From positions 248,001-312,000 of the forward strand of contig QRFJ01000374.1 in NCBI GenBank assembly GCA_006176705.1: 64,000 bases of DNA, given 5' to 3'. A program made the position numbers and the translations under genes. Below are positions 51,601 through 63,353 of this stretch, one piece after another. Source of the DNA: Cocos nucifera. Taxonomy: Eukaryota; Streptophyta; Magnoliopsida; Arecales; Arecaceae. Position 1 is the first letter of the stretch. The number at the start of each line of letters is the position of its first letter. The notes beneath the pieces are model-generated. The model was given only the letters and a program-made list of their open reading frames with translations, was not told the origin of the DNA and ran no database searches.

Positions 51601-53163
51601 CTCTCTAGAGTAGTTGTCCTAGATTTTTGAAGAAGCCCTAGAGAGAGGGGGCACCTCCCTCAAGCCCAAGGAGGGAGGTGCCCCAGCATAGATCTAGGTG
51701 ATGGATCTATGATATGCTGCCTTAGAGAATGTCAAAGGTCTCCTATAGTCCACGCTAAAGATCAAGGGTTTCCACAATATGGCATCAAAATTATGTGATG
51801 CCAAGATGATGTGCCAATAATTAGTATCAGAGTGAAATCGAATTTCTAATAATTGGTATCAGAGCGATACTGGATTCCTTACAAACTTATGACCTAATCG
51901 GGTTAAACCCAATTGAAACTAATTCAATTAGACTTGAATCAAAAATCATAACTCAATCAAATTGAGTTAAAATTACTAATTAAACCTCTCATAATCTTAG
52001 AGTCCAAATTTGGTAGGTCACCGGGCAATAGAGTTCATCGATATGAAATCCTAATCGAAAAGTCCCAGTCCAGTGGGACTCTTGATCCCGGTGTTCGAAA
52101 TGAATGGAACTTATGATCACAGAGTCCATACTCTTGATCAGAGAGTTTCAGATAAGTAGGACTCAGTATCCTAATGTTATAAGATATTTAGTCGAAGAGT
52201 CTCAGTCCAGTAGGACTCTTGACCACAGCCAATAAATCAGATAGAAACCTCTAGTGTGTGTGACTCCGCAGGTTCGAACCTAAGCTGGTAGCATAGAAAT
52301 AATTTTCTATACTAATCGAAGTGACTATTTAATAATGGTATCTGACATTCAGATAGATCGAATAGTCGCAATCGCAACAATTAGAACCTACACAAATATG
52401 GTTACCGTATAATTCATTCCTATGATCTCTGTGTAATAGATAACTCAGGGTTAGACTATCAATCCTAAAAAATATATCCATATCGTGTCTCAAAGTAATT
52501 AGTCTCATGACTCCTCACTAAGACTACCCTAGCCAAGGCTTTGCTAAATTAAAATATAATTGAATACAGCTCCTAAAACTAGGAGTGGTCAATCTCATCT
52601 TGATACACGCACTAACTTCTCAAGTACTTGACTGTGCCCAGAAATCCTCCATCACTAAATTAAAAATTCAGGTAGTCCGACATCAAAACATAGTGAGTTG
52701 CTTGGAAGTCACCATGATGATCTCAAGTCGGAGAGATACTTATATCCATATTCCATCGAAGCTAATCTTGATAGGAGAAAAGCTCCAGAGTTGGTCACGT
52801 TCAGTGCAGATGTATCCATACATCTCACTTGCATGCCATACCAGTGTCTCAACACTTCTTGGTTACGAGGACAATCAATCTATATAGCACACAATAATTT
52901 ATACTCGATAAATATTGTCGTCCTAAGTAACACCATATCATTTAGTCGTGAACTATTTTAAAAACTAAACGACAAATCCTTCTTTGTCGAATCTAGATAG
53001 TCTTAAGAACCTCATCACAACATAGGAGTTCATTAGAAGACAAAAAAATTTATGATGAAAAATGCCAAAATAATTTTTATTAATTCATAATTCATATACA
53101 ATTATAAAAGTATAACTCAACCATCAATAGGCTGATGATTGACTTTAGAATACATTCCCAACA
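48691..53163 (-). repeat. solo LTR, copia-2-like family, with a nested fragment
   Basis: On the minus strand it runs from TGTTGGGAATGTATTC (53163) to TTTCCTTCA (48691). GGTAT precedes it at 48686-48690 and follows it at 53164-53168, a perfect 5-bp duplication. The copia-3 reading continues on both sides. Subtracting the nested 1.9 kb leaves about 2.6 kb, close to the copia-2 LTRs, whose opening it resembles (AATCATCAGCCTATTGATGG). No internal coding region is present, so LTR-LTR recombination removed it. Confidence 0.88.
50086..51889 (+). mobile_element. LTR-plus-PBS retroelement fragment nested in the solo LTR
   Basis: A sequence starting about TGAGAGAGGCTCAACAG and ending near a TTGGTATCAGAGC primer site (51847-51859) is flanked by two copies of an approximately 85-bp host segment (50005-50085 and 51890-51975). 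A weaker primer site (TTAGTATCAGAG) precedes the good one by about 28 bp. The body has GAGCC.ACTCAGTC words (51140-51310) and a CT-rich leader-like stretch (51575-51610). A 68-residue frame at 50272-50478 is not recognised. Ends are approximate. Confidence 0.6.
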
Positions 53164-53168
53164 GGTAT

Positions 53169-54312
53169 ACCTACAGAACATGTACAAGAAATATTCCTGA
53201 TGTAAGATAGGGACCATGGAGATGATCCCAAAACCTATAATAAGGCAATGTTAAATATTAATTCTAAGAAATGGAAGGAAGCAATAAAGTCAGAAATTCA
53301 CTCCATGCATTCCAACCAAGTTTGAATTTTAGTAGATCCACCTGAAGGTATAGTACTTATTGGTTATAAATAGATCTACAAAAGAAAAATAAATTTGGAT
53401 GGTAAGGTAGAGACCTATAAGGCAAGGTTGGTAGTGAAAGGTTATAGTTAATGCAAAGGCATTGACTATCAGAAAATATTTTTGCCAGTAGCCATACTGA
53501 AATCCATTCTAACACTACTAGTTGTTACAGCATACTATGATTATGAAATCTGGCACATGAATGTGAAAACTGCTTTTCTAAATGGATATCTTGAGAAAAA
53601 TATCTATATAGAGTGGCCTATGGGTTTCATCTTTAGTGATAGTGATCATAAAGTCTGCAAGCTACAAAGATCTATGTATGGACTTAAGCAAGTATCTCGG
53701 AGTTGGAATACTTGCTTTAATAATGTGATCAAATCGTTTAATTTTATCAAGAATGAGGAGCTATATATGTTCAAAAAGGTCAATGGGAGTGCTGTCACAT
53801 TCCTCATACTATATGTGGATGACATCCTTCTGATGAGGAATGACATTCCCATGATGACATCGATGAAGGTATGATTGTCTAAATAATTCTCCATGAAAAA
53901 TTTAGGGGAAGTATCCTACATTCTTAAAATAAAGGTCTATAAGGATAAATCTAAAAGGATGTTAGATTTTTCATAGAAAATATACATAGAAGTGATGTTG
54001 AAAAGATTCAGCATGGAAGACTCTAAAAGAAAAAATAGGCAAGCCCTAGGTGCTCCGACGAATAACAAGGTACATATGTACAACCAATAATACACAACTC
54101 TGCAATAGGTCTTTCTACACTATATGTGTGATAGTTAAAGTTTGGATCAAAGGAATATAGTTTAAGATCAGGTTCATTCTAATTCCTTCAGATAAAAACT
54201 ACCTACACTAAGTGAGGTTAAGACACTTCACCCATTACATAGTATAAAATACTCAACAATAAATATTTAATTATTTAATTTAAAATAATAATTATTATTT
54301 ATTTTAATATTT
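53169..54312 (+). pseudogene. copia-3 reverse transcriptase
   Basis: WKEAIKSEIHSMHSNQVWIL and YKRKINLDGKVETYKARL start the domain. 53482-53874 is open and holds MNVKTAFLNGYLEK, QRSMYGLKQVSRSWN and YVDDILLMRND (catalytic YVDD). A stop follows; NLGEVSYILKIKVY continues in another frame to about 54050. The RNase H domain is not recognisable. Confidence 0.87.
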
Positions 54313-54327
54313 GAGTTTTGAGGGGGA
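54313..54327 (+). promoter_or_regulatory. copia-3 polypurine tract
   Basis: GAGTTTTGAGGGGGA lies directly before the 3' LTR start TGTTAGAG, where plus-strand cDNA synthesis is primed. Confidence 0.75.
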
Positions 54328-54328
54328 T

Positions 54329-55567
54329 TGTTAGAGTTTTTGGAAGAAAAACTCAAAATTTTTCTTCCATCTAAAGTCTCCTAAAAGCTTTGTTATGTTT
54401 TTAGTCCTATATTGGAAAGAAACAAATATTTATATGTTTATTTGACTTCTTTCTTAGCCCACATTTGCTTGGGCCATAGTTCGAAGTGGATTTTGTTTAT
54501 TTTCTTTTATTATATCTTATTTTATCTTTTATTTTTATTTTTATCATATCTTAAATGGTCACTTCCCTTTTCCATCAAATGGTCAAGTGACTATTTATAC
54601 TAGATGGTCATATTCTTTCTCACCTCCCTTCATAGTCTACTAGTCCAAAGACCATCTATAGGCATCTGCTCGTAGTCTATAAATGACCACAAGTCTTGGC
54701 CTATGAGGTATCTGAAATTTAGTAATCAAGTCTATAAATGACCACAAGTCTTCGCTTTTTCTTTTTTATTTTATTACTGAGTATTGAAGAAGGATTATCA
54801 GCCCTCTCTACAATTGTGTTCTAAAGGAGAGTATCCATATATTGAGACAAAATTCCTAGTAACATAGGCACGAGGATCAAAAATTTATCTTTAGATAGCA
54901 CATAGTACACTTTCCAATTTTTTCTATTTATGCTTCTTAAAATCTTTAGACCAATCCAACCAAGCTCTCGATAAGTCAAATTTCTTCTTCTTATTCTTAC
55001 TATATAATTTAAAACACCTCTTCTCCAGACATTTCTCTAATTAGGGGTGCAATCAAGCCAAATCGAGTAACTAAAAATTCTAGCTTGAGCTCAACTCAAT
55101 TCAAAATACTCGAATTCGAAACTTGAGCTCAATCGAGCTTTAATATCCTGAGCTCGAACTCTACTCGATGAAAAATAGGCAAAACTTAAGATCAACTTGA
55201 CTCGACTTGAATATGGACCGAGCCATACTCAAGCTCGAGTTCGAGCTCGAAATCGAGCCTTACATTACTAATAATATATATATTAATATTATATATATAT
55301 ATATGAGAGTAAACTCACAAGCTTTCGAGCCAAATATCCTACTACTCGAGCTCGACTCGAAAAGCTACTCAAGCTCAACTAAAATACTCGAATTCGACTC
55401 GAACTCAATAATAACCAAGTCAAGTCAAGTTGAGCTCGAGTAACTTGTAAGCAACTCGACTCGTTTGCACCCCTATCTCTAATTTTAAAAAAAAAATTAA
55501 TATAAATTTTATTTAAAATAATTTTCAATTTGATAAAACTCTCTTTTCGAAAGAATTTTACATAACA
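54329..55567 (+). repeat. copia-3 3' LTR, carrying a MITE
   Basis: Begins TGTTAGAGTTTTTGG, ends TTTTACATAACA. About 797 bp without the 442 bp contributed by the MITE and its duplication, against 837 bp in the 5' LTR. The segment AGTCTATAAATGACCACAAG appears twice (54676-54690 and 54728-54748), a local duplication. Confidence 0.82.
55042..55475. mobile_element. hAT-type MITE, 434 bp
   Basis: Terminal inverted repeats TAGGGGTGCAA and TTGCACCCCTA. Perfect 8-bp duplication TCTCTAAT at 55034-55041 and 55476-55483, as produced by hAT transposases. No coding capacity. The interior is full of GAGCTCGAG, ACTCGAAT and similar words that pair with each other. It interrupts the copia-3 3' LTR and is absent from the 5' LTR, so it arrived after copia-3. 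Confidence 0.92.
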
Positions 55568-56487
55568 CAGAAACATGGCTTCCAGCATAGCAATGAAATT
55601 AATAGGTGCCATCAATCTCCATGGCAAACTTTTTTTCTTGCATGAAATTAAATGATGTAAAGAATTCATCTCCCGTGTAATAGGGATTGGATTATACTCT
55701 TGTGGTGCACCACCATACGGAATTCATTTTCAGTAAAAACAGCAGCACGGTGCTGATAACTGCTCCAAGCCTTTGTTCATGGTCCCAATCCTTCGTCCTC
55801 GCCGACGTTACCACCCCATCTGTTACCCAGGGAGGAGCTCCCAACGCTACCATCCCCTCTCCTTCAGCCAGTCAGTGCAGGCAGAAAAATACTCTCAAAA
55901 AAATTCATCTTTTCCTCCCCTGCAACTCAGGGAGGAGCTTGGCTGCTTTTAGGTAGAAGGATTTGCTTTGGGGGCTTACAGGCTTCAGCTAAAGCAATAT
56001 AATGCAGGGGCATGTTGCCACTTCACAGGCAACACTTGCGCCACCTGAATAGCAATTAACAAGGAAGATCCTGAGATGGAGTGCCTGTATCAATTCATAC
56101 TGCATTCTAACGTTGCCGACAATATAAAACCAATATCGACATGGAACAGAAAACCATGCAGAAGGTCCGATGTATTTTTGCTGAATCATCAGCGAAACGT
56201 GAACACCAATTCCACATCACAAAACATGAGTCCAAAATGATTCCTAACAAGATCTTCTGACAAAGGTTGAGTTACCAAAACCTCCAAGCCAAATATCATA
56301 CAGGCATGCCCATGACCTTGAGTATATGATACAAAGTGGGCAGCATGCAGCAACAATTAGGTGACAACAGCAGTTCCCCCACCAACTCTCAAGGTCAAGC
56401 TACTACTAGATTTTCCCCGGTTTTACACCTCAAGCACAAAATGGCATATATGCCTCCCATCCAAGCTTTCACATAATGCATTGAACT
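55568..56487. other. intergenic sequence and probable 3' UTR of the LanC-like gene
   Basis: Non-repetitive, moderate GC. The part near 56487 should be transcribed with the gene on the minus strand; I could not choose a polyadenylation site. A plus-strand frame at 55687-55956 has no recognisable family. Confidence 0.45.
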
Positions 56488-59400
56488 TCAAAGCTCATAA
56501 GCTGGAAACCTTGATTCGGAGGGTCTGACCATGTCCAGGAAGAGATATGCCATACCAGCCTGCCCTTCAAACAGTGAATATGGGCGGTCACCACCGTGCA
56601 TTAGCCCATCTGCAATCAGCTTGTTTGCTTTGTCTAGCAGAAAGCAAGCAAAAGCTTTAGCCCGATATAAGTACACCAGGTTGCCAGTGAGCCTGTACAG
56701 CGCGAGGAACACATAAGCATTCCCGCTTACACCATGACAAATTCCCACTCTCTTTAGCAGGCCTCGGTTCCATACCACCTCGGCAGCCTCTGCAGCTGCC
56801 TGCAGAAATTGCTCTTCTTGGAAGACCTGATCATAATATTTTGTTGATATTAGAGTCTGCATTAAACAATAATGAACTGATAATCAAACAATTGTGATGG
56901 CAGCATGATCACCTGAGCAGCCTTGGTGAGAGTTAGAGCAACACCTGGGGCACCATGACACCAATGCACTAAGTGGTCATCATAGGAGCCCTCACTCGAG
57001 GGGTAGTTCCCACTAGGGAAGCGGTTTTGAACCATATAGTGGAGGGAACCTTTAATGTCTTCCTTCTCATCTGGTTTCAGTTCCACGTCCATCAGGACAT
57101 GCATAATCCCTGCCAGTCCATGAGCAGCACCCCAATATTTCTCCTCATACCACTTATACATAAGAGGGCAGCTGCCTCTGTTGGATAGTCTCCATCCATC
57201 CATGATGATTTCCTTTGCTATTGCACCCTATGCAGGTTTAATTTCACAGTTAATAAATTTCAGCTTAAAATTCATTTGATGAAGACAATCACCGAGAGAA
57301 AACAATAACAAGAATGGGGATGAGAAGAATCACTCACTGTGTGGGTTGAAGGGATTGTCCCTCCACCTATGTGTTTATTCAAGAAAAAGCAAGCCCACAA
57401 GTATCCAACTCTTCCATACAAAAGCTCATTTGCAACTTTACCAGGCATTTTAATCTGTTTAGAAAAAGAAAGCTAATATTAAAAGAAAGAAACATGATTA
57501 AGAAAATGGTATGCATCACCCTAATGAATATTTAATCACAATGGAACGGATTCTACTAAATGAACTTAGGACAAAATAAGATAGAAAACTCTAGCAAGCC
57601 ATGTAGAAAGTGAAAGCCTCGGATTTTTTTGGAGAACTTTTTTAAAACAAAAAAATTTCTGGAGAATTTTGGTTGTTTCTTGTGGATATCTACTATCTCC
57701 TGTGACGATTGTAGAATTTGCTTGGTTATGCAGAATTTGCTAGGTTTATGGAAACAAAAATAGACCCTAAAAGGATTTCTTGGAAATCGCTATTCAACTT
57801 TTCCTCCCTCTTTCTTTTTTCCTTTTCCGGAAAAAAGGTAGGGAGAACCAAGGGTCACTGAACCATACCAAACCAAACCGATCCGTTCAAGGTGTAACAA
57901 ACCGGACCAGCTACAGATCACAATTGTGGTCCTCTATTTTGAACGCTTTTTTATTTCTAATTTCAAATTGAAGCTAGCAAACCATCTGCTGACTTTCTTT
58001 TGGTAGACTCGATAAATGGTCCACCAACTTCAATTTTGAAATTTAAAAAATAAAAAGGATTTCAAAACAAAGGATCATGACTGCAATTCTTTGCTTCTTT
58101 CTCTCTCCTCTGTTCCATAGAAGATGACACCATGGCCAACCCTCTTTCTCCCCTCTCTCCCTAGGTCACTGGCTCCCCCCCTCCCCCTCCTCCTCTCCCT
58201 CTCACAGGATCCAAGCCTCTCCCTCCCTCCTCCATCTCCCTCTCCCTTCCTCCCTCACTTCCTCACTCTCTTCTTCTCCCTCTCTCCCTCCCTTTCCAGC
58301 TCTCTATTTTGGATGACCGGAATGGCATAATATAACCCTATACTGTGTCAAACCAATCATCGGCCAGTATGCCCTTCAATACCAGTTTGGGGAACTTTGA
58401 GGAGCGCTGTCCGATACTATAACTACCTAAGCCCAGTTACTAAGGGATGCACCAACAAAGACAAGGTTGGCATTGGCTGCTTTCATAGCAATCAAAGCCA
58501 TGTTTTGTAGAAGTTTGCAATGGGCTTTTTATCTATCTACCCACTAATTCAAGTCGACAGCGAATCATCTACCCACCAGCTGGCACTTCACATCACAGGT
58601 TATCAACTAATCAGGTTCAATGCCAGCCACAACATGTAATTAAACTTAAATGGATGATAACTTGATCCAAAATGCCAACTCCAAATACATGAAATAAGGA
58701 TTCACTGCTTGGCTTTATTTAGACTTAATTACAATTTAATATTGAACATCAAGAAAGAATGAGACAGCTGCTTTGTTACAGCCATGCAACTATTCAACCT
58801 AAGGCAGCTTCAGTCTTAAAATTCTCATTTCATGGTATTATCTGATATGGTCATTATGACAGTCCAAAACTGGTAGTAATACATGCACAGTAACTTGCTA
58901 GACAAATTTTAGGATCCATGGGTTAGTTCAGAAAATATTCATGTTATGTAATATGTGACTAGATCTGCAACATGGTCGGTGCTATCCAAAATAAACTAAT
59001 TTATATGAATCGTATTGATTTTTTGGCCTTCTGAGTTGAAATCTGATGGTACAATTGGCAAATCTGATTATGGATACTCCAACAATTTCAGATTAAATCA
59101 ATTCCATGTGCATCTTTTACATATCTTAGTTTTAAGGAAATCATTTCAGTTTCTTCCAATAAACAAATACACGCATGCATGGCGGCATTCATTCTTAAGT
59201 TAAGAAGACCAAGGGAAACTATTCGATTAGCTAGTGTTCCAAGAGAATAAGATCATTACATTCATAACCATTTTCACATAGCAAGGGGCAAAGCTTCTAT
59301 ACAGATTCCCCCTCATTGTGGTTGACCTTCTCAGGCTCACACACTTCGTAATTTCTAGCTAAGCATCTTTGCATGCCTGCACACATGCACGTATATATAC

Positions 59401-61381
59401 CCATACATACACATAGATAGATATGTATATACATGTACATGGCGTAGATGCATACATATGTATATATATACACACACAAACATACATATGTATACGTATA
59501 TGTGTGTGTATACACCAGCAATTGAGCACATACAATGCATGCTTGAGAGAATAGAGGAGAGAACAAGCGATAGGGTCCAATATGTTTAAAGTCGAATAAA
59601 AGGGTTCGATCTGTTTGGAAGTTTTCTGAAAAAAATTCAATATGATCGACAAGGAGGAAAGCAAAGGTGATAGTTGATGGCAAGCGAGTAGCGTATAAAA
59701 ACCACTAGATTCAAGAATGAATATGGTATAAAGGATTGCTTGGTATAGAAGATTCAAGCTACCAAGTGGTGTATACAAGATTCGACATATACAAGATTCG
59801 ACATGATATGCTCACTATAACAAATGGCCAATGGAACCAAGAATGATTAGTCCTTTATTCTGAAATTGTCATATTGAAATTGCCAAGAGAATGGCATTGG
59901 GACAATGGTAAGATTGCTTCATTGTGACCTAGCTTTTCACGTGCAAGGGTAAGGCTGTAAACATCTGACCCTCCCACTATCCCGCAATGACAAGAGTCTC
60001 ATGCATTGGGACAAACTGTCATTGCTATATATAGCAAATTTATGTATGTATGTATGCATTCAAGCATGCATGTATCTAGAGATGGAATCTCTAGCAATCA
60101 TCCATAAGTTAAGATTTTTCACATTACTAACAATTAGAAAACCGAAAGAAAACCTTGAAAGAGGGTCTAGAAACTGAATAATGTATACTAAGGATAATAA
60201 ACATGATCCTGTAACCTAGCTCAACTTAATTAAAATTGGTCGGGTGGTTGGTTAAGCTAGTTTCAGGTAAGGGTGAACTTTAAGAACCAGATTTTATAAG
60301 GGCTATGTCAAGTTCCGGTTATGACTGATTCCAAGTCATGACTCCAGGCAATTGTTGCAGGTCGGACTTGTAAATACGGTCAAAAGCTCAAAATCATCTT
60401 TGATAAAATCCAATAATCCACATGGATATTTCATTCCGCATGGAAGATGAGATGCGGACCTAAATGCCACCAGAAAAACGAGTTGGAAAGGGAAACAATG
60501 TAACTAATCCACATAAATCATGCCCATTTCTTGAAATACCCTCCAACTCGTTGATTGCCTCTCTATCTGCCTCTTGGTTTCTAAAAGTTCCTAGCTCTCC
60601 ATCATGGACTGTCGTTGGAGATAAGATCAGTTTGGTCTCAAGGGAGGCTACTTCTGCTTGCAGTAATATAAAACTTAGGACATGTCCCGAGACTTACCTC
60701 ACTAAATGAGCTCAAATAATGGTTTAGCAGCATATCATCTCCAGCGTGCTTCGCCACCACCGCGCCAAGAGCACAGACACCAGCCCGCCCGCATATAAAA
60801 GTCACATGCCTGCTCCCATCCCAATTGAATGCCAACCAATCAAGCAACCATAATCCAACAAGAATGACACTTACACACACACACACAAAAACATGGCGCA
60901 AATCCTTACGGATCACCCTGAGAGGCAAAGTCGCAAGCCCTGATGATCTCACTACAGAGGCTGAGATCATTTCGATTGTTGGTGACTTGGTAAGCCTTGA
61001 AGAGCAAGAATGCGGTCCCTAGAGCACCTGTATAGAGAGTGAAATCCTTTGCACGCCGCCCATAGCGCACCCAAGTCTTCTTCACAACCTGAAACAAGCA
61101 AAAACACAAACAGAAGGTACGCATGAATTAATAGAACCATAGCAACCCCAACCCCACCGCGACGAAGTCCTACCGAGAAATGGGGATAAACATTATTTAA
61201 AGGAAAAACAAACAAAGAAAAAGATTACCTTTTCCTTGAGATCGAGAGCAGCTCGCAAGAGTTCGTCGGCTGCTTTGGGGTAGGGAAGGTAGAGGAGTTT
61301 GTGGAGGGAGGAAGGAGCGACGACGCCCTCCTTTTCCTCCACGACAGCCGGCATCTCGTTAGGGAAAAAGCGATCCGCCAT
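56488..61381 (-). CDS. GCL2: LanC-like protein (LANCL/GCR2 family), six exons, 404 aa
   Basis: Exons on the minus strand: 61381-61229, 61088-60910, 60809-60698, 57454-57338, 57227-56913, 56826-56488. All introns are GT-AG and the joined frame is open to TGA at 56488-56490. The start is MADRFFPNEMP; an ATG two codons upstream (61387) is also in frame. Seven glycine-rich LanC repeats are visible: GALG (72), GRAG (118), GRVG (162), HGLAG (223), HGAPG (278), HGVSG (323) and EGQAG (379). Zinc ligands Cys277 (HWCHG), Cys322 and His323 (ICHGVSG) match the family pattern. Length fits plant members (about 400-430). The family folds as an alpha-toroid; mammalian LANCLs add glutathione to dehydroamino acids, and plant GCR2 was once proposed as an abscisic-acid receptor, a claim now disputed. 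The N-terminus looks closer to GCL2 than to GCR2, hence the symbol, which is tentative. No defect seen. Confidence 0.95.
58085..58310. repeat. pyrimidine-rich tract in intron 3
   Basis: CTCTCCCTCC-type sequence, strongly C/T on the plus strand (so A/G in the transcript). It is similar in composition to 5190-5820. It is flanked by sequence with ACCATACCAAACCAAACC and GGCCAGTATG words that may mark a repeat family; ends were not resolved. Confidence 0.7.
59385..59515. repeat. TA/CA-rich simple repeat
   Basis: Mixed ACATATGTATAC and TGTGTGTA units, about 130 bp, in intron 3 of the LanC-like gene. Confidence 0.85.
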
Positions 61382-61465
61382 ATTCACTACTCTCGTTCTT
61401 CCGCTTGCCGAAATAATCTGGAAAAGTGGCCAAATGGTTTGGAGCTATTACCTCCTCTTCTCTTT

Positions 61466-61473
61466 ATTTTATA
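61466..61473 (-). promoter_or_regulatory. candidate TATA box of the LanC-like gene
   Basis: TATAAAAT on the minus strand, 85-92 bp upstream of the start codon, followed by a purine-rich AAAGAGAAGAGGAGG stretch. Position and sequence fit a plant core promoter, but the AT-rich context makes a chance match possible. Confidence 0.45.
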
Positions 61474-61527
61474 TTTTTTTCAGCTCCGTTTAAAAAAGAT
61501 TAGATTTATTTTACAAAATAAAAAATA

Positions 61528-61529
<2 letters not shown>

Positions 61530-61570
<41 letters not shown>
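61530..61570. repeat. (AT)n microsatellite
   Basis: About 20 AT units, upstream of the LanC-like gene. Confidence 0.97.
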
Positions 61571-61572
<2 letters not shown>

Positions 61573-62452
61573 AGAGATGAGAGAATATTTTTTAACATTT
61601 AAAATTATTCATATATACCGTTAATTCTTATAATGAATATCATTTGAATATAAACTAATTTTTTCGATACCATGTATCTAGACTCTTCTATCTAGCAATC
61701 TTTAAAGCATTAAAATTAAGCCATAAATTATTAAAAAATTATATTAAATTTTATTTATATAAATTAAATTATATTATTAAACTATAATATTATTATATTT
61801 TTATAATTAATATTTATTTATATATATAATTAAGAATTTAAATAAAAATTATTTAATTAGTTATAAATATTTTTTAAAAAATGATCAGTTCTAGAATCTA
61901 TGCATAACATACGGTCTCAAAACTAGTTCTTTGATATTTAATTGGATAAGATGTGCAGTCATAACAATATTTAGTCGGTGGAATAAGTTGAGAAGATAAA
62001 TTTTATTTATCATAAAAAAATTAATTCTCCATCATCTGCTGGACTAATTATTGAATGCTTTTGTATTCAAAAATAGCAAAATCCCTCGCCAGCCCCCACC
62101 ACCTAAGGTCCTAAGGACTTGTTTGGCTAAGAATGTTTTCTCATCAAAATTCTTTTTTCATGAGAAGATGATGTATGAATATATGGTATCTAAAAAAATA
62201 AATTTTATATATTTGGTGACATATTTTAAAATAGTTTACATTTGATTGAATATTTATTTTTCTATAAAAATTATATAAAATCTATTACGTCTTTGATGAA
62301 GGAAAAGATGTTACTCCATTCTATCTAAAGCTTAAGAGTATATTTGAAAAAAAATTATTCCAATTCCCCACTAATAGAAATTAGATTTTTCTATGTCCAC
62401 ATAATTTTTTTTTCTTAAATTATAGGAATCTTATTTCTATAGGAATACTACT
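61571..62452. other. AT-rich intergenic sequence
   Basis: Upstream of the LanC-like gene and before the gypsy-3 LTR. Mostly A/T with short ATATTTA and AAATTAT runs. The short frame at 62051-62245 has no family features. Confidence 0.5.
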
Positions 62453-62564
62453 TATTGGGGATAAATCCCGCTCCTGCCGAAGCCCGGCCCGACGCTCAGC
62501 CCAATGTAACCAATAGCCGCTGAAGAGCTTTAGCGCCAGGCGCCAGGCCGAAGCCCCTACCACG

Positions 62565-62737
62565 GCCGAACTGCCTAGAGGCCGAACTCCCCTGCACCAA
62601 GGTCCGGGCCGAACTGCCTAGAGGCCGAACTCCCCTGCACCAAGGTCCGGGCCGAACTGCCTAGAGGCCGAACTCCCCTGCACCAAGGTCCGGGCCGAAC
62701 TGCCTAGAGGCCGAACTCCCCAGCGCCAGGCTCCGGG
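62565..62737. repeat. 43-bp tandem repeat, about four copies
   Basis: GAACTGCCTAGAGGCCGAAC recurs at 62568, 62611, 62654 and 62697, an exact 43-bp period. Copies are nearly identical until the last one. Confidence 0.93.
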
Positions 62738-63044
62738 CCGAACTCCCACCGCCAGCCGAACTTCCTGACGGCCGAGCTCCTTGGACTCCAAGCGGCAGGA
62801 CTTCTTCGGGAGACGGACTCCTCCCAGACGCCCGTTCGGCCACCCGAACTCCTCCCGGGTTTTCCCTTCGGACCGACTCCAGGCGAGCCCAGGCGGTCGA
62901 ACTCCTCGGCAATCGTCCCTCGGCCGAACTCTACAGATGGCCGACCCTTCAGCCAGCCGAGCTCCTCCCGGGTTTCCCCTTCGGCCGAACTCTGTTACAA
63001 GTCCGAACTCCTCTGGACGAACTGTCGCCTGCAGCAAGACCGGA

Positions 63045-63297
63045 CGGCGCCTTCCTCTCCGTACCGGACTCCATGCGGCCCACGACTCGCCAGTATGGCT
63101 CCCACGATCCACCGGACGACGCCTTCCTCTCCGTACCGGACTCCATGCGGCCCACGACGTGCCAGTATGGCTCCCACGATCCACCGGACGACGCCTTCCT
63201 CTCCGTACCGGACTCCATGCGGCCCACGACGTGCCAGTATGGCTCCCACGATCCACCGGACGATGCCGTCCTCTCCGTACCGAACTCCATGCTGCCC
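63045..63297. repeat. 72-bp tandem repeat, about three and a half copies
   Basis: GTACCGGACTCCATGCGGCC recurs at 63061, 63133 and 63205, and a variant at 63277, an exact 72-bp period. Later differences (GCGG to GCTG, GACTCC to AACTCC) show mild divergence. Confidence 0.93.
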
Positions 63298-63346
63298 GAC
63301 GACTCTCTGCCAGACGGCATGGCCGTCACCATCAACTAAGCTCCGC

Positions 63347-63353
63347 TATAAAG
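63347..63353 (+). promoter_or_regulatory. TATA box in gypsy-3 LTR
   Basis: TATAAAG in the context GCTCCGCTATAAAGGGACCC, 263 bp before the LTR end, a good plant promoter context for U3. Confidence 0.75.

Larger units (their letters stand above)
43831..55567 (+). mobile_element. copia-3 LTR retrotransposon, decayed and interrupted
   Basis: LTRs at 43831-44667 and 54329-55567 (the latter enlarged by a MITE) enclose gag, protease, integrase and RT remnants in copia order. Two LTR insertions split the body. No matching target duplication was found (CATCC on the left, CAGAA on the right), and no clear PBS follows the 5' LTR. Confidence 0.82.
57455..60697 (-). other. intron 3 of the LanC-like gene (3.24 kb)
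   Basis: Donor GTAAGT at exon 3 and acceptor CTAAACAG before exon 4. It is far longer than the other introns (86 to 140 bp). It holds a pyrimidine-rich tract (about 58085-58310) and a TA/CA-rich simple tract (59385-59515). No transposon with clear ends and no second gene was found. Frames at 59297-59778 come from the simple repeat. Confidence 0.85.

Noticed and set aside
55687..55956. Possible small gene downstream of the LanC-like gene
   Set aside because: 89 residues without a recognisable family, signal or conserved pattern.
59297..59778. Frames rich in Tyr, Ile, Thr and Cys on the minus strand
   Set aside because: They read through the TA/CA simple repeat in the large intron of the LanC-like gene.
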